From Vitis vinifera (Eukaryota; Streptophyta; Magnoliopsida; Vitales; Vitaceae), in NCBI RefSeq assembly GCF_030704535.1, contig NC_081810.1, positions 372,501 through 436,500 of the forward strand: DNA of 64,000 bases, in the 5' to 3' direction. Positions 51,542 to 63,629 of this stretch are shown here, piece by piece (position 1 is the first letter of the stretch; each line of letters starts with the position of its first letter). A program made the position numbers and the translations under genes. A model generated the notes under the pieces. That model had not been told where the DNA came from. It made no database searches and worked only from the letters and a program-made list of their open reading frames with translations.

Positions 51542-53419
51542 ATGAATGAAGCTTCTCATCTTACCAGAGATGCCTCCATGTACTCTCTACTATTACCACT
51601 GCTTTTTCCTTCTTGCTTTTCCTAGTGGCTTCTGCTTTATATCTGTCTTAGATCATACTGCCTACATATATATGTACACACAGACATCAATGTATGTTCC
51701 TTTCTTAATTAGTTGCATCCCACATATATATCTACAATTATTTAGGTTTTGGAATCTATAGAGCAGTGGCTACTTTTATAGTTATGGGGATGTGTATATG
51801 TTGCAGATTGTTTTATGTAGGTTTATGTGGATAGATCTGGATCTGTATGGAGCTGTGTTGAAATACCTTGTTTCCTCATGAGTTTGTCATCTGCCATTAC
51901 TCATATATAGATCCAGTTTCTCAGCTTTACATGCATGGTTGTTTTACCGGCCAGGTCCATCATCAAGAACATATGCTCATAAAGATTGGTTTTCTTCTGT
52001 GTGTTTGTGCCTTTTGTAAGTTGCTACTTCAGTGTGTTTACAGGCTAATTAGTTTGAGTATATACCATATCAATGCATTGACCTTTCCCTTTGCCGAGTA
52101 CTAGATCATAGGCTTAAGGGATGAGCATGAACCAACAGCCAAAACCCAGTATTTACTCTTAATTTCTCATATAACCAGGCAGCCAAACTTCTGATGTTGT
52201 AATAGGGAAGCTTTTGAGGAATTCAGGGAAGGGCAGGAGACAGAAAGATCAAGCTACAGATTGGTGTTACCAGCAGATGGATATGAATGGAAAAAGTATG
52301 GCCAGAAGTTCATAAAAAACATTGGCAAGTTCAGGTATGAATTTGAACAAACTTACATAGAAATGTAGTTGACTTATAAGAGTTATTACATGGATCATGC
52401 TTAGGCCATGGAGCAGCCACAAGCTAACTAAAGTGTTTTCAAAACTGATTCTCATAAAATAATTTTCAACTTAATTATTTCTAATGACAATTCTATTGGA
52501 TACATCAAATACGGAAAATAAGGGTATGTTTGGTAATTGATTTCAAAAATAATTCTAAAAAATAGCTTTTGAAAACCGTTCTTTGATTTTTATAGAATAA
52601 AAGTTTGTTTAGAAACCTAAAATGTTTTTAACTTGTTTTAATATTTTTAAATATGTTTTAAAAATAATTTTTATATGTAACATTTTATTTTTAATCATTC
52701 TACATAATTTGTATGATTATTTCTTAAAACAACCCTCAGAAAATAAGTGAAAATAATATAAAATAATTAAAAAATATTCTTTGAAAATATCTTGTTTTTT
52801 TCTTAAGAATAGAAAATTGAAAACAATTTTTAGTTATTGAGTATATTTCCAATGTTTTTTATTCTAAAGATCAGAAAACCATTCTAAAAATCACTACCCA
52901 CATGGGTCTTGATCTTCTCAACTCATTTCATATGAATTCTCTATGAAGATACTTTTCATAATAGAATAGTTCCAAAGTATTGTCCACGTGTTGAATTATT
53001 TCTTAAAATACTGAAGGAAAACATGTGAAAACGCCTCTAAGTTTATTTTAAAATAAAAACTATTTTCAGAACAAAACAACAAAACTAGTTTTCACAACAG
53101 TTTTGTGTTGTTTTCATAAACAGTTTTCAAAAGGCCCTTATTGTTTGAATGTCTTTTTTGTGGATTTGTATTGGAATTCAGAAGCTATTTCAAGTGCCAA
53201 AGGACAGGTTGTGGGGCAAAGAAGAAGGCAGAGTGGACTCCCACAGAGCCCAGTGACATTAAAGTTAAATATGATGGAAAGCACACCCATGACTCTTGGG
53301 CATACTCAGTCCAATCAGAAGGGAATTCCACTGCTAGCACAGCCACCAACCAGTATAACTTGTTCACACAGGTGTTTGGAGATCAAGACTCTTCCATTAG
53401 GCATCATGATACCAATTGA
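51542..53419 (+). CDS. small atypical WRKY transcription factor (WKKYGQK core)
   Basis: Predicted W-box-type DNA-binding factor. Three exons, 51542-51579, 52206-52334 and 53182-53419, sum to 405 bp and 134 residues. The 38-bp first exon ends in AT and the second starts with G, so Met13 is split by intron 1. The WRKY motif is EWKKYGQK (WKKYGQK at 41-47) in place of WRKYGQK. The zinc finger is C-X4-C-X23-H-X1-H (CQRTGC to HTH), as in group I/II members, and intron 2 falls in the codon for Arg56 (KFR/SYFKC), near the usual WRKY intron site. Apart from the domain there is only a 28-residue leader and a short Ser/Thr/Gln-rich tail ending RHHDTN. No nuclear signal stands out beyond KKKAEW. Whether the Lys variant still binds the W-box is not known from sequence. 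The first exon is the least certain part. Confidence 0.85.
52521..53138. mobile_element. MITE in WRKY intron 2
   Basis: About 618 bp, AT-rich, filling most of intron 2, with imperfect inverted ends (AGGGTATGTTTGG at the left; AGGGCCTTTTGAAAACTG on the opposite strand at the right). The inner sequence (AAAATGTTTTTAACTTGTTTT, TTTTATTTTTAATCATT, AAAACAA) matches a second copy at 63.63-63.96 kb in the same order. Confidence 0.65.
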
Positions 53420-55860
53420 ATCCTGCCCTTTTTTAAGTGCAGCCATTGTTGATATATTTTGTACATGTACATGACCCAGAAACAGACTATTCCCTAATTT
53501 CTGTGAATCAATTTGGTTGATCATTAGTGGCTTTTACTGCAAAGGACTTTGTTTTTGTTTTCTCAACTATTAGATGACGATCATAGACATGCAATTAATT
53601 CCTCTTTCACTGTTTCTCATTGTTGGGTTGGGGTATACATAATATATGTTCCAGACTTACATATTACTAGCTTTAAGCTTTTAGAAAAGTTGATTTTTTC
53701 TCTTTAACAATTTCTATCATCCCACAGTGGGTATTGGTAACTCAACACTTACTGAATATATATATGTTAAGTTGTTGAACATATTGAATATTTTGTTGAT
53801 AATTCTAGGTCAAAATTCCATTTTATTCACTAACTTGATGCTTTCAAACATTCCCTTGTACTGCTTGCTATTTCGTATATTTAGTATTCATGATGCAATC
53901 TTGATGAGGAAATGTTAAGTGGTTTGAGCCTTTGAGGTTGTGGATAGGTCTAAAGCATGATCAACCTAGTTTTTAAAATGTATGTTTTGTGGTTAGAATC
54001 TTATTGGAAGTTAGGGGTTGCTTGTTTTGAAAAATCAACTATTTTAGGTTAGGGTTGGGAGGGAGAACAATAATAAAAGAGAGTCCCCTTAAGCTTGAGC
54101 TTCAACTTCATTTTTCCAATTGGGGAGTGTTTTGATTGTGGGAATATCGTATGATTGGAGCTTAAAATTGAGTGACTAAGGATTTTCAAACAAATATTTG
54201 TTGATTTAGTTTGTTATTTTCCATCTATTCTCTCATATGGTTCTACATTTGTTATGTAAAACCAAATGTTGTTCTTGATTAGGTATATTAAAGAGTAAGT
54301 TGAGATTTGTGGTATGAAGTTAAAGTTTAAAGGGTGTTAGATAAACCATTCAAGATAATATTAGAGTTCCTTAATTAGATAAAACCTTTTACTTAGTATT
54401 GTTTTCCATAGTGGATTTTTCGATTATTGGATGCCCATGGCTTTTTTCTCCTTTAGAAGATTTCTCATATCAAGTTTCAGTGTTTTTGTCTCTTATATAT
54501 CTTTCTCTATGCTTCAATTTCGTTTTGTTTTTACTAAATTTCATAACTATCGTGAGTTACAAATTAATTTGTTATGTTGGGAGAGTTGGCTTTTCAAGGT
54601 ATTATGTTGTTTGCATCATTATTGTACTAATTCAGGTGAAATTTTGATGGGTTGTAATATGCTTGCTATGAGTGTAGATGAGATCAATTAGAATTGAAGC
54701 CTTGGTTAGGAGAGAGTTACATATTAAAGTTACATGTGAATTTTGTTGAAGTATGATTGCTAATGAAAATTAGAGGATCCATTGCCTAAATGCTATTCAA
54801 GTTGCCCTAAGAATCAACATTGGAAGTGTAGTTTGGGATAACGTTATCGACATTTGCATAGGACTTGCATATTTTTTTATCAAGAGAGCATTGTTATTGC
54901 ATTTACTATTATTACCCGTAATCTTGTTTGTTGGTCAAAAATTAGAGTAAGAAGTGATAAGATTTATAGGTAAACCTTGGTAAAAAATTTTGAGTCTTCT
55001 ATTCACTACTTCTAAGTGTTAATCCATAATTAAGATCCATTATCAATTACTAATCAAATTATAACATTTCTCATTTAGAAAACTTGTCAACCCACCTCAT
55101 TCTTATGTTTGTTTGGATTGATTTAGAAGTTTAAACTCTTTTTTATTTTTAAGTTTAATAACAATTTATGTATTTTTAAAATAATTTTATCAAAATATTC
55201 AACTTTTTGAACAAAAAAGAGATCTTCATATGAAAACAAGAAAATTTTTACCTCTTATGAAAGCATTTTTTTTTATGTTTAAAGAAGGTTTTGTAGCACT
55301 AATATTACTCTTTTAAATTATGACTTTGGCTTTAATTTCAGGTTAAAGTGAAACAAAAATTAAGTGTTAACTTAAACAGGGAAAAATAGAAATTTATTGA
55401 TAAAACTATTTTGTCAAATTTAAGATGTTTGATTCCTCAAAGATATTAGAAAACTAAAAAATATTAAGAAAAATTATTTTTTTCATATTTTATTTAGCAT
55501 GAAAAAAGTGAAAGAAAATCAATATAATTAAAATTAATTAAAAATTTATCCATTTTTAAATTATATAATCTTTATATAGAAGAGGAAAAATAAACTAAAT
55601 AAGTGTGAAGAAATATGTCATTTTAGGTAACTTTTCTAAGGAAATTTATGAGATATTGGTTGAACATGGTAAAAGAAAAAAGAAAAACATTAGGATATAA
55701 AAAATATACCATTGGGATATATATACAATCAATTTGAGTGGGCCTACCCTAGAAGTGAAGGCCCATGCTGGTCAGGCCCATAAACCTCCTAATGTGAATG
55801 GGCCTGTAACCCAATCGGGCATCAGGATTACAGTTACAGTTGTAACCAAACAACCACATT
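53420..55860. other. WRKY 3' UTR and intergenic DNA
   Basis: 3' UTR probably to about 53.7 kb. The remainder is AT-rich. Two overlapping open frames at 54.40-54.69 kb are hydrophobic but show no family features. 55.38-55.70 kb looks like another MITE fragment (GATGTTTGATTCC at one end, GGTTGAACATGGT at the other). Confidence 0.35.
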
Positions 55861-55877
55861 CTTCCATTGTGCCAATG

Positions 55878-55935
55878 TTCTAGAGTGTTCTATTATTTGA
55901 ATCCAACGGCTGAGATTAATCAGAAGCTTCAAGAG
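55878..55935 (+). promoter_or_regulatory. two candidate heat-shock elements upstream of CPN60B
   Basis: TTCTAGAGTGTTC at 55878-55890 has the spacing TTC-NN-GAA-NN-TTC with one change (GAG). GAAGCTTCAAGAG at 55923-55935 has GAA-NN-TTC-NN-GAA, again with GAG in the last box. Both lie just upstream of a TATA-like TTATATCA (55953-55960). Binding by heat-shock factors is inferred. Confidence 0.45.
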
Positions 55936-56052
55936 CAAAAAGGGCCGTTTCCTTATATCAAAAGGGTAAACCTAACGCTAGGTCGCTAACTTCATAGTAG
56001 TCGCTTCAGATATACCTGCGCACCCCCGGCGCCCCTTATCCATACCCCTCTT

Positions 56053-57257
56053 AAACCCTAGCTTCTCTTCCGGTAACGCTCTCTTAAACCCTAATTCCAT
56101 CACTCGTTCCTCTTTTTCTGCTTTTCAATCTTTATTTTCTCTTTTGTATGTTAAGGCACTGTTTGTTTTGTACGAAAATCATTTTCACGGAAAATCTTCG
56201 TGTATGCTTGTTCATTTTCGTGCATTTCATCGGGAAAGTGGTGCTTTCTAGTCTTGCAGTTGTAAAGGACCTAAGCGGAAGTGAATTTAAAGAGGAAAAA
56301 GTGGAATTTCTGATTTTGTGTCATTTGTTGTCTAGGTCCTAGAAATATTTGGTTTGGGGTAGTTATTCTTGTGGATTCTAATGGTGATTTTAGCAAATTT
56401 ATCGGGTTTTAATATGTAATAGTTAGATGACTAGATTTGTGGATTTTCACTGTGTTTTTTAGTTTTTTTTTTGTGAAGTGAGTTCATTGATCATGTTGAA
56501 TCATGTTACTATAGAACATTATGGTGAAGTGGGTTTGGCTAAGTTTAAGCGTTTAAAAATGTAATATCTTCATGATGCTGACGAGAAGGCATCATTTAGT
56601 TGCAATTTTCTAACTTAGTTTTCTTGTTTTCGAGTGAGATTTTTTTTTTGCTGGTTTTTTGTGGTTTGGTTGTGAAATAATTGAGGATGAATTTTTTATG
56701 TCCTGTTGTAAGAGACAAAGGCTCTATTCTATTTCATTTTGGGTTTTAATTCAGAAGCTTGACTTTTGTAAGTTTGAGCTAGCAGCTGTTGAACTCAGGA
56801 CTGAATTACAGGTTGCAAGGTTCCTACAGCTATTAGTGGAGCTTTTGCAGAGTTGGTTTAATTGAACCCCTCCCCCTTTAATTTGGGAGGAAGTTTTGGT
56901 TGAAATATGCATGTCTGTCTCCTCATTCATCTAATATTAGATAAGTACTTCAATGACTAGGCATACCAACATCACTAAGCAGCTTATCAAGATTTGGGTT
57001 TTTGATAAAATAAGCAAAGAACATGGGAATTTTTTTTGGGATAGAACAATCAAAGTAGCTGTTACTGATAGGGTGCAGAAGACAAGTTTATTATAATAAA
57101 TAAGGGGTTATTAATGTTTTTAATAAAAAAAAAAAATTAGAATCGTTTCTCAGTAGTTGATTTTCTTCTCTGTCTTCTCTTTCATTTCTTCCCTTTCTGA
57201 TGTTGAGATTATTAAAGGGAAAATATATTGAATTTGTTGTCAGTTTTTAAGGAGTAA
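56053..57257 (+). promoter_or_regulatory. CPN60B 5' leader with telo-boxes and probable leader intron
   Basis: AAACCCTAG (56053-56061) and AAACCCTAA (56086-56094) are telo-boxes. A good donor CCG/GTAACG at 56073 and an acceptor TTGTCAG at 57237-57243, 14 bp before the ATG, suggest a 5' UTR intron of about 1.17 kb. The intervening DNA has no conserved frame. Confidence 0.5.
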
Positions 57258-58097
57258 ATGGCATCGGCTTTCACTACCATGTCTTCTGTTGGCTCCTTGG
57301 CTGCTCCTGGTGGTCGTGGGATGGATAAGAAACTTGCAACTTCATCAGACAGATTATCATCTTTTGCTTCCATATCTTCAAGCTCATTTGGTAGGAGACA
57401 AAATGTTGTTCTACGAAGGACACGATCTCCCAGGATCAATGCTATGGCAAAGGATTTGTATTTCAACAAAGATGGCTCTGCTATCAAGAAGCTGCAGGTG
57501 AGTTTGTGTGTAAAACACTTTTGATCAATATGTTCTGAACATTTTGTTGATTCCTATGTATTAGACTTTCTGATCATTATCTCTTAAGTCCTAACATCTT
57601 TCAATTTCCTTTTTCAGACTGGAGTAAATAAACTTGCTGATCTAGTGGGAGTTACTCTTGGTCCAAAAGGCAGGAATGTTGTCCTAGAGAGCAAGTATGG
57701 CTCCCCAAAAATTGTTAATGATGGTGTAACTGTGGCCAAAGAGGTATGTTAAGTTCTATTAATTTTTTTTAAGTTCTAGTTTTGCTTTTTTAAGTTGAAT
57801 ATGGAACAAAGCCAGCAGGCTATAAGTTTTGTCAATTTCTCTTTATTTACCCTTTAGTGAATGGTTTGATTTCTTAGTCTCTCAAAATGTGAATGAAAAT
57901 AATTAGGCAATGGGCTTTATAATATGGAGGATCCTAGCAATGATTTTTAACTTATATGTGTAATATGTATTACAAAATTGTATGGCATAAAATATTTTTC
58001 TGCTTGTTCGCTTAAAGAGCTGCAGCTCAAATGTAAGTTTTCACATATTCTTCCATGATTCCAATTGTTCAATCTCAATAGCATTCCATTAGTTCAA

Positions 58098-58131
<34 letters not shown>

Positions 58132-61100
58132 TACCATCTGTCCTTGACGTTGAGATTGTCTCCAGTAAATATCTCAACACAAATTTGTCCGTGAGGCACT
58201 TATTGATGTTTTGTTATCACCTATAGGTTGAGTTGGAGGATCCTGTTGAGAATATTGGTGCTAAATTAGTGAGACAAGCAGCTGCCAAGACCAACGACTT
58301 GGCTGGGGATGGGACAACAACATCTGTTGTTCTTGCACAAGGGCTTATTGCTGAAGGTGTCAAGGTCTGTTTTTGCTTAACTCTTTTGTTTGGTAAACAT
58401 GAAGAACATAGTAATCTAAGGAAATGATAACACTGTGTTTGTTGCTAACTAAGATCATTCATTCATTCAGGTGGTAGCAGCTGGTGCAAACCCTGTTCTA
58501 ATCACTCGAGGCATTGAGAAGACCACAAAATCTCTAGTGGCTGAGCTTAAGCTGATATCAAAAGAGGTAATTGAGAAATACTATTTCAAGGTCTTGCGTT
58601 GATTGAGAATTATGTCTCTAGTCTAGTCTTAAGTTCATTTGAAATTTTAAAAGTTCATTTTTACTTTTATCTAGAATGTCTAGGATCTAAACAGTAATAT
58701 GGTATCACAGGTTGAAGACAGTGAGCTAGCAGATGTTGCAGCTGTTAGTGCAGGAAACAACCATGAAGTGGGAAATATGATTGCCGAAGCAATGAGTAAA
58801 GTGGGTCGAAAGGGTGTGGTGACCCTTGAAGAGGGAAAAAGTGCAGAGAACCACCTGTATGTTGTTGAAGGAATGCAATTTGACCGTGGTTATATCTCAC
58901 CTTACTTTGTCACCGATAGTGAGAAAATGGCAGTTGAATTCGAGAACTGCAAGGTTTGCATTTCTCTTATAATTTAGGAGAGCTAATATGGTACTTCTGC
59001 AAGTTGGTTCTTTCTGGCTTTCTAACTGACAAATTTTGTTCATGTAGTTGCTTCTTGTAGACAAGAAGATAACAAATGCAAGAGATCTCATTAATGTTCT
59101 GGAAGACGCTATTAGGGGTGGATACCCAATCTTGATAATTGCAGAAGATATTGAGCAGGAAGCTTTGGCAACACTGGTTGTGAATAAGCTTAGAGGGTCA
59201 TTAAAGATTGCTGCACTTAAAGCCCCTGGATTTGGAGAGCGCAAGAGCCAGTACCTGGATGACATTGCAATTCTGACTGGAGGTTAGCATAGATAACATT
59301 TTCACTATTTTTTTTTCTTCTTCTAAATTTTATTTTACTTGAGAGTTTTATTCTAATATTCTGTCATTATTATATTTGCACATTTTTTCTTTTATTTACA
59401 TTTGTCTGTTATTATACTATTGTTAAAATTTATTGCCCTTTTAATAGTGGATTAGTGGTCTTATTTATTTGGTTGTTTTCGGCTTCATATGTATTCACAA
59501 TGCTGACATTTTACTCTAATGAGCTTGTAGGAACTGTAATTAGAGATGAGGTGGGGCTCACCCTAGACAAAGCTGAGAAGGAGGTTTTAGGCCATGCTGC
59601 AAAGGTGGTGCTTACCAAGGATACAACCACCATTGTTGGAGATGGGAGCACCCAGGAAGCAGTAAATAAGCGAGTTGCACAAATTAGAAACCTCATTGAG
59701 GTATCTATCTGTCCTCTCACTCACTCACACACACAGAGAGTAAATATGTGTTTGCTGAACTTTGTTGATCTTTCTTACATATGTGTTGATTCAGGCAGCA
59801 GAGCAAGAATATGAGAAGGAAAAACTTAATGAAAGAATTGCAAAATTGTCAGGTGGTGTTGCTGTGATTCAGGTAAATTCTTAGTTAGTCCAGTTAAAAT
59901 TTATAAATGATTTCATCATTGCAGGTGCTTAGTATCTATTAATTATTCATTGAACTTTTGAAGGTTGGAGCACAAACTGAGACAGAGCTTAAAGAAAAGA
60001 AACTGAGAGTAGAAGACGCTCTCAATGCAACGAAGGTAATTTCTTTCATGAAATTATGGCACTGAATTGCTAGTTGCTAATATTCAAGAGTGATGGCACA
60101 GCCAGAACAGTATTAAGTAGTATGGCATTTTCAATGATTTTCAGGCAGCTGTTGAGGAAGGGATTGTTGTAGGTGGTGGGTGCACTCTCCTGAGACTTGC
60201 CTCAAAGGTGGATGCCATCAAGGACACGCTTGATAATGATGAGGAAAAGGTGATACTTGTGGCTGTGTTCAATATGGGATTTGTCCAATACCTTGAGTTT
60301 TGGTTTTCCCAATAGTTTGAATCATGCTGAATGTGTTCAAAATGTGTCAATATATTGGCCAGGATATAGTGTTTATCCTCTTAAAGTGGACTTGAATTGA
60401 TTGCAGGTTGGAGCTGATATTGTCAAGAGAGCTTTGAGTTACCCTCTGAAGTTAATTGCCAAAAATGCTGGTGTTAATGGAAGTGTGGTCAGTGAGAAGG
60501 TATAATCAATGAGTTTCCAGGAGGTCCATGATCTCTGTTTCATGATGTATATGTGTTGACCAAATGGGAGCTTTTTCAGGTGCTCTCCAGTGACAATCCA
60601 AAATATGGGTTCAATGCTGCAACAGGAAAATATGAAGATCTAATGGCTGCTGGAATAATTGACCCTACTAAGGTGAGTAGTTGCTCTTATTTGGTGGTAC
60701 ATGACATGTGGTTGACCTCTAGTTATTGAATTTTAATGCTGATGCTTTTTCCTGCTTTAAGAGCTATGCAGTTTGGAAATTAAAACCGTACCCCAAATCT
60801 ATTGAAAATATAAACGCACCTTTGTCCTTTGGCAATCACAAATCATTAGAACAAGCTAGGGGAAAACCTCAAGAAACAACCTTGATTGTATGATGATGCA
60901 CACCAGCTCTTTTTCATGCCTTGTCTCACCCTGGAGGACCATGGATGATGACTTAAGCAAAATGTTTCTCCCATAAAACAAAAAACGAGATAGAAGTTGG
61001 TATCTACAGATTTCATTGTTTGTTAAAGTTGAGACACTAAATAGATCCAGACAAACGTGTGTTTGGATATGTTCATTCAAATGTCTGTTTGTTGGTTAAC

Positions 61101-61455
61101 CACTTCGGGTACATATTTGTTGAACCATCCACCATTTTTTCGGGGTTCCAATTCCTACTCATTAGGTGAATCTGAAAAACATGTTTCTTTTTACGTTTTC
61201 CCGTTGCAGGTGGTGAGGTGTTGCCTGGAGCATGCATCATCAGTGGCCAAAACTTTCTTGATGTCAGATTGTGTAGTGGTGGAAATCAAAGAGCCTGAAC
61301 CAGTGGTTGCAGGAAATCCCATGGACAATTCAGGTTTGTAGCTGGAAAACAATGTTTTATTCCTGTACAGGGGGTTAGGAGCTGGAGACAAATTCAATAA
61401 TTATCAAACACTTGGAACTCATTTGTCTTCATTTGTGACAGGTTATGGATACTAG
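57258..61455 (+). CDS. CPN60B: chaperonin 60 subunit beta, chloroplastic (Rubisco-binding protein beta)
   Basis: Group I chaperonin of the plastid stroma; with CPN60 alpha and the CPN10/CPN20 lids it folds Rubisco large subunit and other plastid proteins using ATP. Fourteen exons: 57258-57497, 57618-57743, 58227-58364, 58471-58566, 58711-58953, 59048-59282, 59531-59700, 59795-59872, 59964-60035, 60145-60249, 60407-60499, 60580-60672, 61210-61333, 61442-61455; 1827 bp, 608 residues. The first about 55 residues (Ser/Ala/Gly/Arg-rich, few acidic) are the transit peptide. The body shows [36 protein letters not shown] (nucleotide site), [15 protein letters not shown] and [12 protein letters not shown]. 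It ends DNSGYGY, the CPN60 beta tail, whose last four residues and stop come from a 14-bp exon. The frame is intact throughout. Confidence 0.97.
58101..58128. repeat. (AT)14 microsatellite in CPN60B intron 2
   Basis: Perfect dinucleotide run between exons 57618-57743 and 58227-58364. Confidence 0.9.
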
Positions 61456-62440
61456 GTTGTGACAACCCAGCAGAATGATGATAGGCACTTGGTTTTAATT
61501 TTTCACCTCTTTATTTTTGGGGTAGAATTGAATGGTTTTATGGTGGTAGAAAATATAACTCCAGGTGAGATTGGGTCGCCGGAGTTCGGCTTGTATCGAC
61601 TTGCAATTCAGTGTATAAGGTTATAAAAACCATTTTTGCATATGCTTTTTGTCAAGTATTTTTAGAAATGGAAAATATAAGATTTATACTGAGAACCAGG
61701 ACTTGTGAAATAAATTAAATTCAGGCGAAATTAAACCTGAAGAAATGATAATTCACAGAATTTGACTATATATTAATTTTACAAATGTTTTTACTCCTAT
61801 AAAAATATTAACATTATAGTGAGGTTTAGCGTCAAATATTTAATACTGTGGTCTCTCCTGAAAAAACGACAAACGATAAAGAGTCGGTGTTTCTTTCCGT
61901 TTGTTTAGCTCAGATTTCCGACATAATCGGTCTGAGCCTGAGGGTTGAATATTTCTTTATACAATATTCATAAAATTCCAATAAAATAAACTTTACTTAA
62001 AAGAGTGTTTTTAATAATAATAATAATTTAAATAAATTTTAAAAAAAACTTTTTCATATATTTTATTTATATAAGAATTTCTACTTAAGCATAGGAAAAT
62101 TGTAAATTTATAAATTGCATATTCCAAATATAATCCACATTCAAAATTGCTCAATGCCTGCCATATAAGATTAAGATTCTAACATGTGAAAAAGTATTAA
62201 AATTTGTTAATTATGAAATAGATTCATTTTGAGAATTTTAAGTCATACTGCACTACGTTTGTGACATTCTTGTACTAACTAAATTGTTAACAAGTTATTT
62301 GGAATCATTCATTATAGGAAATAATGCTAAAATAGCTTGCAATGGTGTACTAAGAGTCTAAGACACACTTTTAATCTTTAGTTTTTTCTTAATCTTTAGG
62401 TGACGGTTGCATATATTTATTATTTTTTACTTTTAAAAAT
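61456..62440. other. CPN60B 3' UTR and AT-rich intergenic DNA
   Basis: 3' UTR likely ends near 61.7 kb. After that no feature recognised. Confidence 0.4.
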
Positions 62441-62469
62441 TTATATAACATTTAGGAAGTCTAATATAA

Positions 62470-63490
62470 AAATAAATAAATAAAAAGTGGGATTTGATTC
62501 ACTAATATGAAAATATATGAAAAAAAGAATCTCAAAAATTTTAAATCATTATTATATTCATCTATTTAAATATAATTTGAAAGATATGTACTTTTTAATG
62601 ATTCATCTAATTATTCTAAAAAATGTTATTTTACTTGTCATGTCATTCAAATCAATTGACAATTAGATTCCTTAGATGTTTTCCTTCATTTTAGATATTT
62701 TATTATTTTATTATTTGAGTTTTTTTTTTCTTTCTAGAAACGAATATATCATAGGATTCTTATTTTAGTTTCTTAAAAGTTTAGGAAATATTATGAAAAA
62801 AAATTCTATTTAAATAAGATTAATATTTTTTTTATTTCCTAAAATTTTAAGAGGAAATATTGTCAAACAAATCCTATTTAATCATAATTCCTAATTCAAA
62901 AAGTAATAAGGTTGTTTATTAAATAATAAATTTAGTAATATGTAATTATTTTAATTGTGATTAATTTATTTAATATAAAATAATTATTTATTTATTTTTA
63001 TACTTATATATCAAAGTACAACCATATTGTAAATCATTTTATATTCGAAAAACTCTTACAACAAATTTTATTCGCTATTATATTAAACAATTATTAATAT
63101 TAAATAATAAATATAAATTTGTTATTGGTTTATTTATTATTGGGAATATGGATTTATTTTTAACTTATTAATGTTAGAATAAACTCTTCTTTTTTTTTTT
63201 CCCAAATTCTTACTTTATAATGTTTCTAGAGAAAAAAAATTTCCTAAAGAAAAAAATATCTGAAAGAAATGAAACATATACATGGAGGAGTCTAATTATC
63301 AATTGATTTAGATGACATGGTGAGTAAATAAACATTTTTTAGAATAATAATCATTAAAAAGTGCATGTATTTCAAATTATTTTTAAATAGATGAAGATAA
63401 TACTAATTTAAAATATTTAAGGTTATTTTTTTTCTAAATGTTTTCATATTAGTGAATCAAATCTCACATTTCAAAAAAATAAAAAATAAA
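62470..63490. repeat. long inverted repeat (foldback-like element)
   Basis: Arms of at least 200 bp around a central region of about 590 bp. GATTTGATTCACTAATATGA at 62491-62510 is perfectly inverted at 63444-63463, and CAAATCAATTGACAATTAGA at 62648-62667 pairs with 63291-63310 at 18 of 20 positions. Pairing continues more loosely inwards (TTTCTAGAAAC at 62735 and GTTTCTAGA at 63222). No frame in the loop. Confidence 0.75.
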
Positions 63491-63629
63491 AATCAACTTA
63501 CCTTCATACTTAACAATTACTTGTAAAACATATTTTATTTTTAAAATTATTATCTTTCTAAAACTTATATTTTATAATAGGATTTCTTCCTATGTTGTGT
63601 TTTAAAATTTTGATAAAAAAAAAAAATTG

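Noticed and set aside
52181..52205. Alternative acceptor ACCAG/GCAGCC for WRKY exon 2
   Set aside because: Using it puts a TGA in the frame that reads into the WRKY domain; the acceptor at 52205 joins exon 1 in phase and rebuilds Met13.
54399..54691. Two overlapping hydrophobic open frames
   Set aside because: T-rich DNA yields Phe/Leu/Ile strings; no domain and no context.
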